Shown: positions 1 to 8,718, counted from the stretch's first letter. The stretch is 64,000 bases of DNA from Sebaldella termitidis ATCC 33386 (GCF_000024405.1 NC_013517.1:620001-684000), one strand, 5' to 3'. Numbers and translations are program-made. The notes: a model not told the origin generated them from the sequence alone.

Positions 1-1
1 A

Positions 2-190
2 AATATAAAAAGTCTGGATGCATGTATTACAAGATTGAGAGTAACAGTAGCAGATACCAAAAAAGTAAATGACGACGAGCTGAAAAAACTAGGTGCAAAA
101 GGTGTACTGAAAGTCGGAGAAGAAGGGGTACAGGCTATATTTGGAACACATTCCGAGATATTGAAGGATGAAATAAAGACATTACTATAA
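2..190 (+). CDS. PTS system EIIB domain, C-terminal end (partial)
   Basis: Only the last 62 residues are in the window; the gene begins upstream. The visible part matches the EIIB domain of glucose/N-acetylglucosamine-family phosphotransferase permeases: the motif [10 protein letters not shown] holds the cysteine that is phosphorylated by EIIA and passes the phosphate to the sugar, followed by the usual [18 protein letters not shown] stretch. The domain ends the protein (stop TAA), so any EIIC part must lie before it. Sugar specificity cannot be read from this fragment. A hairpin terminator follows. Confidence 0.85.
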   Translation, partial: NIKSLDACITRLRVTVADTKKVNDDELKKLGAKGVLKVGEEGVQAIFGTHSEILKDEIKTLL

Positions 191-212
191 TTATATATAA
201 AACTAAAAAAAT

Positions 213-250
213 AAGGACTGCCGGCAGAATACCGCACAGTCCTTTTGTTT
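213..250. terminator. Bidirectional rho-independent terminator
   Basis: Stem AAGGACTG (213-220) pairs with CAGTCCTT (237-244), with T-rich sequence on the right and A-rich sequence on the left, so it can stop both the EIIB transcript and the leftward HAD gene. Confidence 0.8.
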
Positions 251-1065
251 TATAAGTCTAAAAATTTTTCCAGAGCTTCTGTAAGTCCGTTTTCATCATT
301 GTTTTTTTCAGTAATATAATCAGCATATTTTTTGACATGCTTGTACGCATTCTGCATGGCAACACTGTAGCCGGCTGTTTTTAACATTTCTATATCATTT
401 TCAGCATCACCTACAGCAAGTACAGAAGTAAGCGGAACATTCAAATATTCGGAAAGCCACTTTAAGGCAACTGATTTATCAGAAGCGGCAGGAAGAACTT
501 CAAGGAGCATGTCAAGGGAAAACATTGTTTTTATAGTGTCGCCGATTTCACTTTGCTTAAGAATTTCGGCGGCATATTCTAACTTTTTATGTTCCCCTAC
601 CAAAAGTATTTTCATGAATTTTTTTCCTGAAAGGTCTTCTATATCATTAATAAGCACCTTTGTCTGATGATTGCTTTCAGCTTCAAGCGTAGTTATTTCA
701 TTATCCTGAGTTACATAAATAAACTCGTCTTCATGAAGGCAGAAGCAAAGATCAGAGATATTCTGCAATATCAGATTGTAGATTTTTTTTATTATTTCAA
801 AATCCATGATCTTTGTGTAGATATTTTTTTTATTTTCTGTATCATAAACAATGCCGCCGTTATAAGCAATAAAGTATCTGATTTTATCTGTGAGTCCGGC
901 ATCGCCTATTTTCAGATTTATACCATAAACAGGTCTGCCTGATGCAAAAATGAATTCTGCTCCTGTATCAATGACCTTTTTTATTGTTTTTATATTTGCT
1001 TCCGAGATATTTTCATCTGTTCCAAGACTTGTACCATCCATATCTGCTGCTACTATTTTTATCAT
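250..1065 (-). CDS. Cof-type HAD-superfamily phosphatase
   Basis: A 271-residue cytosolic hydrolase of the Cof/YbiV group of haloacid dehalogenase phosphatases, which dephosphorylate sugar phosphates and related metabolites with Mg2+. Motif I is AADMDGTSL near the start (nucleophile Asp and acid Asp); SGRP is the motif II region; the C-terminal AVGDAENDIEMLKTAG is motif IV with the metal-binding acidic residues. The start at 1065 is chosen because AGGAG lies 8-9 bases upstream; a 15-residue upstream extension lacks a ribosome site and is unlike the family. Substrate unknown. Confidence 0.9.
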   Translation of the reverse strand: MIKIVAADMDGTSLGTDENISEANIKTIKKVIDTGAEFIFASGRPVYGINLKIGDAGLTDKIRYFIAYNGGIVYDTENKKNIYTKIMDFEIIKKIYNLILQNISDLCFCLHEDEFIYVTQDNEITTLEAESNHQTKVLINDIEDLSGKKFMKILLVGEHKKLEYAAEILKQSEIGDTIKTMFSLDMLLEVLPAASDKSVALKWLSEYLNVPLTSVLAVGDAENDIEMLKTAGYSVAMQNAYKHVKKYADYITEKNNDENGLTEALEKFLDL

Positions 1066-1162
1066 TATGAGCTCTCCTTGCTTAAGAAATTTTGTATATA
1101 CATTATACACTATAAAATATTTTATTGTAAGATATTTGAATAAGATAAAATTATAAAAGAGA

Positions 1163-1191
1163 TTGACTGAATTACTTTTTTATAGTAAAAT
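1163..1191 (+). promoter_or_regulatory. Sigma-70-type promoter for ROK-PHP operon
   Basis: TTGACT (1163-1168), 17-base spacer, TAAAAT (1186-1191), about 60 bases before the ROK-like start codon. Confidence 0.65.
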
Positions 1192-1195
1192 AAAA

Positions 1196-1226
1196 TATAC
1201 TTTTAAAAGATTATTTTAAAAGTATA
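1196..1226 (+). promoter_or_regulatory. 13-bp perfect inverted repeat in the leader (putative operator)
   Basis: TATACTTTTAAAA (1196-1208) is an exact reverse complement of TTTTAAAAGTATA (1214-1226) with a five-base loop. It sits at the predicted transcription start of the regulator gene, the place expected for an autoregulatory operator; no T-tract follows, so it is not a typical terminator. Confidence 0.5.
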
Positions 1227-1250
1227 TTTAAAAAGTTTACGAGGTATAAG

Positions 1251-2288
1251 ATGGATAAAACAACTAAAATAACAGGAAAACCCAAATTTATGAAAGAACT
1301 GAATATTTCGGAAATAAAAAGGGCTATTCTGAAAAATCCTATGATAACAAGATCAAATATAGCATCTTTGACAAATATCAGCCTTACGACAGTGGGGAAT
1401 ATTCTGACAGAGCTGATAAGAAATGAAGATATATTTACAGGTGGATATGAAGAGTCAAGCGGAGGAAGAAAGGCGGAAAGATATTATTTTAATAAGGAAA
1501 AGTATCATAGTCTGTCATTTTGCATAGATAATAAAAGTATTAAATACATAATTTCGAATATTCTGAATGAAGAAACAGAGCATGGTGAACTGGAAGTAAA
1601 TGACAGAGCTGTTCGGGAAGTTATTACAGAGTTTACAGAATACACACTGAAACAAAAAGATATAAAAGCTATAGCTCTCGGAGTTCCCGGAATTGTAAAG
1701 GACAGCAGCTACTTAATCAAGGGACCGGACGGGGAATGGATAAAAAATGATATAGGGGAATTTCTCCGGAATAAATTCGGCATACCGGTAATTCTGGAAA
1801 ATGACCTGAATTCTACAGTATTAGGCTTTAGTATAAATTTTGCCGGTAAAAATAAAGATAAGGAACTGAAAAATCTGAGTTCTGTATATATAGATTTTTC
1901 AGATGACTGTACTGGTGCGGGAATTATCACAAATGGCGAAATTGTACGGGGGAAATATAATTTTGCCGGTGAATTTGGTTTTATTCCTATGGACGGGGGC
2001 AAAACATTAGACGATATTATAAATGATGAGTGTGGAAATGAAGAATATGTGGAAACTTTGGTAAAACTGATTCTGATAATAAATTATACAATAAATCCCG
2101 GTATTATTATTATGAGAGGAGAAAGATTCAGGGAAGAGCTTCATAATTTAGTGGTAGAAGAATGTAAAAAGCATATGCCGGAGGGAAGCTTTCCGGAAAT
2201 CATATTCAAAGAGCACAGCTTTGATGATTATTTCAGGGGGATAAGCAGTCTCGGAGCAGAGTTAATGCACAAAAATATAGGATTATAA
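1251..2288 (+). CDS. ROK-family-like transcriptional regulator (degenerate sugar domain)
   Basis: 345 residues. The N-terminal third is a MarR-like winged helix (ISEIKRAILKNP, then TRSNIASLTNISLTTVG as the likely recognition region, and a GGRKAERY wing), as in NagC/XylR repressors. The rest follows the ROK fold: GVPGIV, a LENDLNSTVLG segment and GEFGFIPMDGG. The cysteine/histidine zinc motif (CxCGxxGC) typical of ROK proteins is missing and the C-terminal half is poorly conserved, so it probably binds an effector rather than phosphorylating sugar. It is followed after 21 bases by a PHP phosphoesterase gene, suggesting one operon. A perfect inverted repeat lies in its leader. Effector and targets unknown. 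Confidence 0.75.
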   Translation: MDKTTKITGKPKFMKELNISEIKRAILKNPMITRSNIASLTNISLTTVGNILTELIRNEDIFTGGYEESSGGRKAERYYFNKEKYHSLSFCIDNKSIKYIISNILNEETEHGELEVNDRAVREVITEFTEYTLKQKDIKAIALGVPGIVKDSSYLIKGPDGEWIKNDIGEFLRNKFGIPVILENDLNSTVLGFSINFAGKNKDKELKNLSSVYIDFSDDCTGAGIITNGEIVRGKYNFAGEFGFIPMDGGKTLDDIINDECGNEEYVETLVKLILIINYTINPGIIIMRGERFREELHNLVVEECKKHMPEGSFPEIIFKEHSFDDYFRGISSLGAELMHKNIGL

Positions 2289-2309
2289 ATAAAAAACGGA
2301 GGGAAAGAA

Positions 2310-3206
2310 ATGATAAAAAATATTATTGATCTTCATATGCATAGCGGGTATAGCGATGATGGAGAATTTAAGCCGTCTGTACTGGTGCAGATGTGTAAAG
2401 ATGCAGGGCTGAAATATATAGCTGTAGCAGACCATAATTCGGTTAAGGGGGTGGAAGAAGCTGTAAATAAAGGAGAGGAGCTGGGAGTAAAAGTAATTAC
2501 AGCAATAGAAATAGACTGTACATATGAAGGAGTGAATCTTCATGTGCTTGGATATTATATCGACTATAACCTGAAAGAATTCGGAGAACTGGAAGAAAAT
2601 ATACTGGAACAGGAGAAAAAAGCAAGTCCTGAGAGATTAAGACTTGTGGAAGAAACAGGAATATATGTTAATCGTGATAAGCTTAGCAAAATTGCAAAAA
2701 ATGGTATTATAATAGGTGAGGATATAGCCGAGGCATCTGTTTATGAGCCTGAAAATAAAGAGAATCCTCTTATAAAGCCGTATCTTGAGGGCGGTTCCAG
2801 AAGTGACAACCCTTATGTGAATTTTTACTGGGATATATGTGCACAGGGAAAGCCGGCATATGTACCGGTTCATTTTATCTCTTTGAAGGAAGCGGTAGAT
2901 TTGATAAATAAAGCCGGAGGTATACCGATTCTGGCACATCCGGGTAATAATATACATGAGGATAAAAAGCTTCTTGACGGAATTTTGGACTCTGGGGTAA
3001 AGGGAATGGAAGTATACAGCAGTTATCACAGCAGTGAGCAGATTGAATTTTATAGAAATGAAGCAGAAAGCAGAAACTGTCTGATGACATGCGGAAGTGA
3101 TTTTCACGGTAAGATTAAGCCGGCTATAGAATTGGGCGGCTGTAGATGTGACGGGAATACTGAAAAGAAGATAATAGAAAATTTTATTTTGAATATAAAA
3201 AAATAA
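2310..3206 (+). CDS. PHP-domain metal-dependent phosphoesterase
   Basis: 298 residues, cytosolic. The PHP-fold metal ligands are visible in order: DLHMHSGYSDDG at residues 7-18, VADHNS near 38, LAHPGNN near residue 210 and CGSDFHG near residue 265. The family (YciV/TrpH relatives) hydrolyses phosphate esters such as 3',5'-nucleoside bisphosphates or short RNA 5' ends, or histidinol-phosphate-type substrates. A GGAGGG site lies 8 bases before the start. Downstream partner of the ROK-like regulator; the pair may act on a small metabolite sensed by the regulator (inference). Confidence 0.8.
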   Translation: MIKNIIDLHMHSGYSDDGEFKPSVLVQMCKDAGLKYIAVADHNSVKGVEEAVNKGEELGVKVITAIEIDCTYEGVNLHVLGYYIDYNLKEFGELEENILEQEKKASPERLRLVEETGIYVNRDKLSKIAKNGIIIGEDIAEASVYEPENKENPLIKPYLEGGSRSDNPYVNFYWDICAQGKPAYVPVHFISLKEAVDLINKAGGIPILAHPGNNIHEDKKLLDGILDSGVKGMEVYSSYHSSEQIEFYRNEAESRNCLMTCGSDFHGKIKPAIELGGCRCDGNTEKKIIENFILNIKK

Positions 3207-3253
3207 TACAGATAACACGGATATTATCTGATTAAAAATGGACAGTCTGCTGT

Positions 3254-3298
3254 GCCGGTTTTCTATAATTGAAAGATTTTAGAAAACCGGCAGTTTTT
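3254..3298 (+). terminator. Rho-independent terminator after PHP gene
   Basis: GCCGGTTTTCTA (3254-3265) pairs with TAGAAAACCGGC (3280-3291), followed by a T run. Confidence 0.85.
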
Positions 3299-3328
3299 CA
3301 AAATGCATATTTAGATGAAAAAATTTAA

Positions 3329-3357
3329 TCGACAAAAGCTTTTATTTAATGTATAAT
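3329..3357 (+). promoter_or_regulatory. Orphan promoter
   Basis: TCGACA (3329-3334), 17-base spacer, TATAAT (3352-3357). No open reading frame with a ribosome site follows before the terminator at 3502-3537. Confidence 0.5.
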
Positions 3358-3363
3358 AATTAA

Positions 3364-3537
3364 ACACACTAAATAATAATGGTTTTTATCTGATATTATC
3401 CGGTGTATTAAGTTGTTTGATTAATTGAATTATAGAGGAGTTAGCAGATATTAATAAAGCTCTTTTAGAGTTTTATATATACTCAATGGTTTTAGTCAAA
3501 AAAAACAGAGCATGCATGTTTACATACTCTGTTTTTC
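3364..3537 (+). ncRNA. Candidate small RNA between an orphan promoter and a terminator
   Basis: About 174 bases run from the predicted start of the promoter at 3329-3357 to the terminator at 3502-3537. I find no convincing coding frame in it; a GAGGAG near 3435 is not followed by ATG, GTG or TTG at a usable distance. The RNA contains a further short hairpin around CTCTTTTAGAG near 3461. It does not resemble a known RNA family I can name. Alternative: the promoter is a chance match and the region is ordinary spacer. Confidence 0.35.
3502..3537. terminator. Bidirectional rho-independent terminator
   Basis: AAAACAGAG (3502-3510) pairs with CTCTGTTTT (3527-3535), with T runs on either strand. 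It can end the leftward aldo/keto reductase transcript and the candidate rightward small RNA. Confidence 0.8.
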
Positions 3538-3598
3538 TATTATTGTAAAATAATATATTCTGTTTATTTTTAGTCAGATATCAGATAATAAAATTTCT

Positions 3599-4594
3599 TC
3601 AGCCTTTCAGAATTTTTTCTATAGCTTCCAGCTCTTCGACAGTAAACTCAAGATTATCCAATGCATGAACATTTTCTATGATCTGGCTGGACTTACTGGC
3701 ACCTATTAGTGCAGATGTTACTTTTCCACCCCGTAAAGTCCACGCAAGAGACATTTGAGCAAGGCTTTGATTTCGTTGTTTTGCTATTTTATCAAGTTTT
3801 TTTACTTTTTCTATTTTATCAGCAGTTATGCTATCGGAATTCAGTGAAATTTCCCACGCTTTCCCGGCTCTTGAGTCTTCGGGAACACCGTTTATATATT
3901 TATTTGTAAGAAGTCCCTGTGCGAGCGGACAGAAAGCTATACTGCCTATTCCTTTTTCTGTAAGTACATCCTGAAGTCCGTCTTCTATCCATCTTTCAAA
4001 CATGGAATATCTGGGCTGATGTATAAGACATTTTATTCCCAGCTCTTTAAGTATTCTGTCTGCTTCCCTTGTCTGTTCTGCGGTGTAGTTGGAAATACCC
4101 ACATACAGAGCTTTACCCTGACGTACTATCTGTGCAAGAGCCTCCATAGTCTCTTCAAGAGGAGTATCAGGATCAAATCTGTGTGAATAAAATATATCTA
4201 CATAATCCAGTCCCATTCTTTTCAGACTCTGATCAAGACTTGAAATCAGATATTTTTTTGAGCCCCAGTCTCCATATGGTCCAGGCCACATTGTATAACC
4301 GGCTTTTGAAGAAATAATAAGCTCGTCACGATACGGCTTCAGGTCATCAGCGAGCATTTTTCCAAAATTCTCTTCTGCGGATCCCGGAATAGGACCGTAG
4401 TTATTGGCAAGATCAAAGTGGGTGATTCCCAGATCAAATGCAGTTCTTATCATTTCACGCATATTTTCATATTTATCCATGGTACCGAAATTATGCCAAA
4501 GCCCTAAAGAAATAGCAGGCAGTTTTAATCCGCTTCTTCCGCATCTGTTATATTTCATGGAAGCATATCTTTTTTCATCAGCTAAGTAAAGCAT
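3599..4594 (-). CDS. Aldo/keto reductase, YghZ/Gpr-like
   Basis: 331-residue NADPH-dependent oxidoreductase of the AKR superfamily (TIM barrel). Closest to the L-glyceraldehyde-3-phosphate reductase type: GRSGLKLPAISLGLWHNFG near the start, then the catalytic Asp/Tyr in FDLANNYGP, catalytic Lys in SSKAGY, and HRFDPDTPLEETM carrying the conserved His. The C-terminal GASKSSQI segment is the NADP phosphate site. The start at 4594 has GGAG nine bases upstream; the slightly longer versions overlap that site. Single-gene unit with an inverted repeat over its -10 region and a terminator behind it. Substrate uncertain. Confidence 0.85.
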   Translation of the reverse strand: MLYLADEKRYASMKYNRCGRSGLKLPAISLGLWHNFGTMDKYENMREMIRTAFDLGITHFDLANNYGPIPGSAEENFGKMLADDLKPYRDELIISSKAGYTMWPGPYGDWGSKKYLISSLDQSLKRMGLDYVDIFYSHRFDPDTPLEETMEALAQIVRQGKALYVGISNYTAEQTREADRILKELGIKCLIHQPRYSMFERWIEDGLQDVLTEKGIGSIAFCPLAQGLLTNKYINGVPEDSRAGKAWEISLNSDSITADKIEKVKKLDKIAKQRNQSLAQMSLAWTLRGGKVTSALIGASKSSQIIENVHALDNLEFTVEELEAIEKILKG

Positions 4595-4640
4595 TACATT
4601 CATCTCCATTCAGTAACATAATATTTCAGCTGCTGTCTAA

Positions 4641-4669
4641 AAACGGAGAATTATACAAGATGTCCGTTT
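4641..4669 (-). promoter_or_regulatory. Inverted repeat flanking the -10 of the aldo/keto reductase promoter
   Basis: AAACGGA (4641-4647) and TCCGTTT (4663-4669) are exact inverse copies. Between them, on the minus strand, is TATAAT (4650-4655). A repressor or activator site covering the -10 element is likely; the -35 element is weak. Confidence 0.5.
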
Positions 4670-4730
4670 CAAAACACTTCTGATAGTATAATAATACATG
4701 AATTTTGTGAGCTTGTAAAGATAATACCGT

Positions 4731-4760
4731 AAATAAAAACCGGAAGATTATCTTCCGGGT
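4731..4760 (-). terminator. Terminator of the symporter gene
   Basis: CCGGAAGAT (4740-4748) and ATCTTCCGG (4750-4758) form a hairpin; on the minus strand it is followed by TTTTTATTT. It lies just beyond the symporter stop codon. Confidence 0.8.
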
Positions 4761-4773
4761 AAAAAAAGTATAT

Positions 4774-6105
4774 TTATTTATTTAAAAATCTGTTTGTTTC
4801 GCTTTTAACCACTTTAGCAAGAAATAAAAGACCTATAAGATTTGGAAGTGCCATCAGACCATTGGCAATATCCGAAAATACCCATACTCCTTTACTAAAG
4901 ACTATTCCCAGATAAATAGCAAGAGTAAAAATAATCCTGTAAATCATAATGGATTTTTCTCCTGCAAGATATTCCAGAGCTTTTTCGCCGTAATATGCCC
5001 AGCCGAGTATTGTAGAATAAGCAAAAAAGATCAGGCTTATAGTAACTATAATTCCGCCGATATCGCCGGGCAGAAGTATACTAAAGGCTTTTTCCGTAAG
5101 AACTGCACCTGTACCTTCAGTGGCACCGCTCATGACTATAATCAAACCGGTCATCGTACAGACAATAATTGTATCAATAAAGGTCTGTGTCATAGAAACA
5201 AGAGCCTGTGAAACCGGATCATTTGTTTTTGCAGCAGCAGCGGCAATAGGCGAGCTTCCTAGACCAGATTCATTGGAGAATATACCACGGGAAACTCCTT
5301 TTTGTATGGTTTTACTAAGTAAGGCACCAAATGTACCACCGATGGCTGCCTGAGGAATAAATGCCGATTTGAAAATTAAGACAAATGCAGGAATTATTTT
5401 ATCATAATGCATAAATATAATAACAAGAGAACTTACCACATAAAAAATAATCATTGTAGGAACTATAGCAGATGTAAAACGTCCTATTCTCTGAATTCCT
5501 CCCAGAATAACAGAACCTGTAAGAACAAGAAGAACGATCCCTGTTATTCTCGGATCTACATTAAAGCTTGTTTTCATTGCAGATGCTACTTCTGAAACCT
5601 GAACGGTATTACCTATACCAAATGAAGCAATAACTGCAAATATTGCGAATGCTACTCCCAGAAACTTTGAATTAAGTCCTTCCTGAAGATAATACATGGG
5701 TCCGCCTATCATATTCCCATATTCATCGACTTTTCTATACTTTACCGCAAGGACAGCTTCGCTGTATTTAGTCGCCATTCCGAAAAAACCTGTCATCCAC
5801 ATCCAGAATAATGCTCCGGGACCGCCTACGGATATTGCTCCGGCAACTCCGGCTATATTACCTGTTCCCACAGTACCTGCGAGTGCAGTCATCAGTGCCT
5901 GAAAATGTGAAATATCTCCCTCTCCGCTGTTCCCTTCTTCTTTTCTTTTGATAAATGCTAAATATAATGAATGACCCAGCTTTCTGAACTGAAGTCCTTT
6001 TAACAGAAATGTATAATATATTCCTGTTCCGAGTAATAGTATAATGAGGGGCAACCCCCAGACGAAGTCATTAATTTTATTTAACAACTGAATAAAATTC
6101 TCCAT
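4774..6105 (-). CDS. Sodium:alanine/glycine symporter, AGCS family
   Basis: 443-residue inner-membrane protein with about ten to eleven hydrophobic segments, the usual size of AlsT/DagA-type carriers that import alanine or glycine with Na+. Family motifs are clear: GTVGTGNIAGVAGAISVGGP near residue 75-95 (substrate and Na+ site), and FSNESGLGSSPIAAAAA near residue 277-293. A GAGGAG site precedes the ATG. Monocistronic, with its own terminator. It shares a short AT-rich spacer with the divergent methyltransferase gene. Confidence 0.93.
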   Translation of the reverse strand: MENFIQLLNKINDFVWGLPLIILLLGTGIYYTFLLKGLQFRKLGHSLYLAFIKRKEEGNSGEGDISHFQALMTALAGTVGTGNIAGVAGAISVGGPGALFWMWMTGFFGMATKYSEAVLAVKYRKVDEYGNMIGGPMYYLQEGLNSKFLGVAFAIFAVIASFGIGNTVQVSEVASAMKTSFNVDPRITGIVLLVLTGSVILGGIQRIGRFTSAIVPTMIIFYVVSSLVIIFMHYDKIIPAFVLIFKSAFIPQAAIGGTFGALLSKTIQKGVSRGIFSNESGLGSSPIAAAAAKTNDPVSQALVSMTQTFIDTIIVCTMTGLIIVMSGATEGTGAVLTEKAFSILLPGDIGGIIVTISLIFFAYSTILGWAYYGEKALEYLAGEKSIMIYRIIFTLAIYLGIVFSKGVWVFSDIANGLMALPNLIGLLFLAKVVKSETNRFLNK

Positions 6106-6237
6106 AAATATTTTCTCCTCTTAATAAGTAATCATGTTCCTTAAATTCTATCATATTTTATGTATTTATAAAAATAACAATAAATTATCTTAGGATAAGT
6201 TTTATATATGTGATGAAAAAGATAAAATTTTGGGGAC

Positions 6238-6266
6238 TTACACTTTTTATATTAAAATGGTATCAT
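6238..6266 (+). promoter_or_regulatory. Putative promoter of methyltransferase gene
   Basis: TTACAC (6238-6243), 17-base spacer, TATCAT (6261-6266), ending 21 bases before the chosen start codon. If used, longer versions of the protein starting further upstream would not be transcribed. Confidence 0.45.
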
Positions 6267-6287
6267 ACAAAGAAACTGGAGGTATTT

Positions 6288-7067
6288 ATGGATAAAAGAA
6301 CTGAAGAGGTACTGGCAAAATCACTCACAGCGGAAACAACAGAGCTTTTAGAGTATATTCCGTATCTGCTGCAGGATTTGTGGGAAATAGGCAGCAGTCC
6401 TGAAGATATGGAAGAATTGATAAAGAGAAATATAAAGCATTGTGAAAAGTTCAAAGTACTTGATCTTGCATGCGGAAAAGGTGCTGTTTCTGTAAAATTA
6501 GCTGAAAGTATGGGATTTCATGTAAAAGGAATTGATATAATAAGAGAATTTATAGAATTTGCACAGGAAAAAAGCGAAGAATATAATGTTTCTGATTTAT
6601 GTGAATTTCTTACAGGTGATATAAATGAAGCGGTTGCTGCGGAGAAAAATTATGATATTGTTATTTTCGGAGCTGCGGGTAATGTACTTGGAAATCCAGA
6701 AGAAACTATGAGGAAATTAAGCAGGACTGTGAAAAACGGCGGTTTTTTGCTTATTGACGAAGCTTATCTGATTAATTCGGCAGAAGATATAAAGTACAGA
6801 AATTATGAATATCTGACTTACGATGAATGGCTTGAAATATTTAAGAAATCTGGTCTTGCTTTAGTCGATGAAATAACGGCGGATATGGAACAGATATCCC
6901 ATGATAATACAGATGTAGATCTTATAGAAAAAAGAGCAGAAGAACTGATAAGAAAGTTTCCGGAAAAAGAGAGCATATTTAAAGGATATGTTCGCAGCCA
7001 GAAAAATGAATGTGAAGATCTTGAGGAAAATATAAAAGGGATAACATGGCTTTTACAAAAATTATAA
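6288..7067 (+). CDS. SAM-dependent class I methyltransferase
   Basis: 259 residues. The Rossmann-fold SAM site is plain: motif I VLDLACGKGAVSVKLAE at about residue 54-70, then VKGIDI (motif II acidic residue), and a post-motif VIFGAAGNVLG. The variable C-terminal part is acidic and helical. The start at 6288 has GGAGG five bases upstream; a 26-residue upstream extension has no ribosome site and overlaps the promoter. Substrate (small molecule or protein) cannot be told. A bidirectional terminator follows. Confidence 0.85.
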   Translation: MDKRTEEVLAKSLTAETTELLEYIPYLLQDLWEIGSSPEDMEELIKRNIKHCEKFKVLDLACGKGAVSVKLAESMGFHVKGIDIIREFIEFAQEKSEEYNVSDLCEFLTGDINEAVAAEKNYDIVIFGAAGNVLGNPEETMRKLSRTVKNGGFLLIDEAYLINSAEDIKYRNYEYLTYDEWLEIFKKSGLALVDEITADMEQISHDNTDVDLIEKRAEELIRKFPEKESIFKGYVRSQKNECEDLEENIKGITWLLQKL

Positions 7068-7078
7068 TTATAAACTAT

Positions 7079-7116
7079 AAAAAATCCGGATTTTAATTTT
7101 TCCGGATTTTATTAAT
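7079..7116. terminator. Bidirectional terminator between methyltransferase and galT
   Basis: AAAATCCGGA (7081-7090) pairs with TCCGGATTTT (7101-7110), with T-rich flanks on both strands. Confidence 0.85.
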
Positions 7117-7179
7117 TTATACAGGTTGTCTTATTGAAAAAAATTTCTTTTGAATACTTCTCAGAAATCAAAACAGTTT

Positions 7180-8709
7180 CTATTTACACAGGTCTAAAAA
7201 TTTATGAAATCCTTTGTTTCCTGCGGCTGTATCCTTGAAAACCCCGCAGTCTTCCAATACCAGTGAAAATGTTTCTCCTATGGCATTATTAATTATTTTA
7301 TCAATATTCTCAGAAGTTATATTCTGGCTCATAATAAATTTTTTACACCATTCTGTATGTTTTGCCGTCTCCGGATTATTAGCGATTAATTCCGGCGCAT
7401 TTTCACAGAAAAGATATTTTTTGATAATGCTCATTTCTTCGCTTAGTCTGCCTGGAAGAACTGCAAGTCCCATTACTTCTATAAGTCCTATGTTTTCTTT
7501 TTTTATATTATGATATTCGCTATGCGGATGAAATATTCCCAACGGATGCTCTTTTGTTGTTCTGTTGTTTCTGAGAACAAGGTCAAGTTCAAAGCTGTTA
7601 TCCCTGAATCTGGCAATAGGTGTAAGGGTATTATGTCTTTCTTCGCCGGTATGTGAAAGTATCCCGTTGGCTTCATCAGAATAATTTCTCCATTTTTCGA
7701 GTATGATATCGGCGAGATTCAGCAGATCCTCTTTTGTGCCTCTCAGACGAATAACAGACAGAGGCCATTTTACAATGCCGGCTTCTACTTCCGGAAATTC
7801 TTTAAAGAAAATTTCTTCTTTTATTTCTGCAACAGCCATGGGGAAGATATAATTTCCGCCTTGAAAATGATCGTGTGAAAGTATGGAACCACCCACAATA
7901 GGAAGATCAGCATTAGAGCCTATGAAATAATGAGGAAACAATTCTACGAATTCCAGAAGCCGCTCAAAACAGTCTTTATCTATTTTCATCGGACGATGCA
8001 CGGCAGATAAAACAATACAGTGTTCATTATAATAAATATAAGGCGAATACTGCAGAAACCATTTTTCATTTTTTAGCTCCAAAGGAATGATTCTGTGGTT
8101 TTGTCTTCCGGGATGGTTTATCCTTCCGGCATATCCTTCATTTTCTTTACATAAAAGACATTTTGGATAAGAGCCTGACGGAGTATTTTTAGCCATTGCA
8201 ATTTCCTTCGGGTCCTTTTCAGGTTTTGAGAAATTAATGGTAATATCCAGCTTTCCGTATTTATTTTCATACTTCCAGCGTTTGTCTTTTTTTATTCTGT
8301 CAGTTCGTATATAGTTGCTCTGCTGAGATAAAGCATAAAAGTATTCGGTTGCTTTAGTACTGTCTTTTTTATAGAGCTCGTAGAATTTGTCTGTAATTAT
8401 TGAGGAACGGGGAATTATACGACCCATTATTTTGGAGTTCAGAAGATCCTGAAATGTAACTCCCGTATTCTCCATTTTATTATTTTGAATACACCAGTTT
8501 ATTATATTATTAAGTATTTCTGAAGGATATTCCGTTGATTCGAGTTCTTCCTTCAAAGAATATAGTTCAGTTTCGGAAAGCTCCTGAAAATCATCCATTT
8601 CCAGAACTTCCAGAATTTCATTTCTTATAAGAATTCTGTCTTCATCTTCAATAAGGGAGTGTTTAAGTCCGTAATAAACCAGTTTTTCTATTTCATAAAA
8701 AATATTCAT
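7180..8709 (-). CDS. galT: UDP-glucose--hexose-1-phosphate uridylyltransferase, class II
   Basis: 509 residues, the length of the Firmicutes-type (class II) GalT rather than the ~350-residue enterobacterial form. It exchanges UMP between UDP-glucose and galactose-1-phosphate. Visible: the N-terminal helical region, NTPSGSYPKCLLCKENEGYAGR, and the nucleotidyl-transfer motif SHDHFQGG with the catalytic histidine near residue 279. Last gene of the leftward galactose operon, 9 bases after galE, with AGGAG before its ATG. Confidence 0.95.
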   Translation of the reverse strand: MNIFYEIEKLVYYGLKHSLIEDEDRILIRNEILEVLEMDDFQELSETELYSLKEELESTEYPSEILNNIINWCIQNNKMENTGVTFQDLLNSKIMGRIIPRSSIITDKFYELYKKDSTKATEYFYALSQQSNYIRTDRIKKDKRWKYENKYGKLDITINFSKPEKDPKEIAMAKNTPSGSYPKCLLCKENEGYAGRINHPGRQNHRIIPLELKNEKWFLQYSPYIYYNEHCIVLSAVHRPMKIDKDCFERLLEFVELFPHYFIGSNADLPIVGGSILSHDHFQGGNYIFPMAVAEIKEEIFFKEFPEVEAGIVKWPLSVIRLRGTKEDLLNLADIILEKWRNYSDEANGILSHTGEERHNTLTPIARFRDNSFELDLVLRNNRTTKEHPLGIFHPHSEYHNIKKENIGLIEVMGLAVLPGRLSEEMSIIKKYLFCENAPELIANNPETAKHTEWCKKFIMSQNITSENIDKIINNAIGETFSLVLEDCGVFKDTAAGNKGFHKFLDLCK

Positions 8710-8718
8710 TTTTTTCTC

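Noticed and set aside
6210-6287. N-terminal hydrophobic extension of the methyltransferase
   Set aside because: No ribosome site; overlaps the likely promoter; GGAGG supports 6288.
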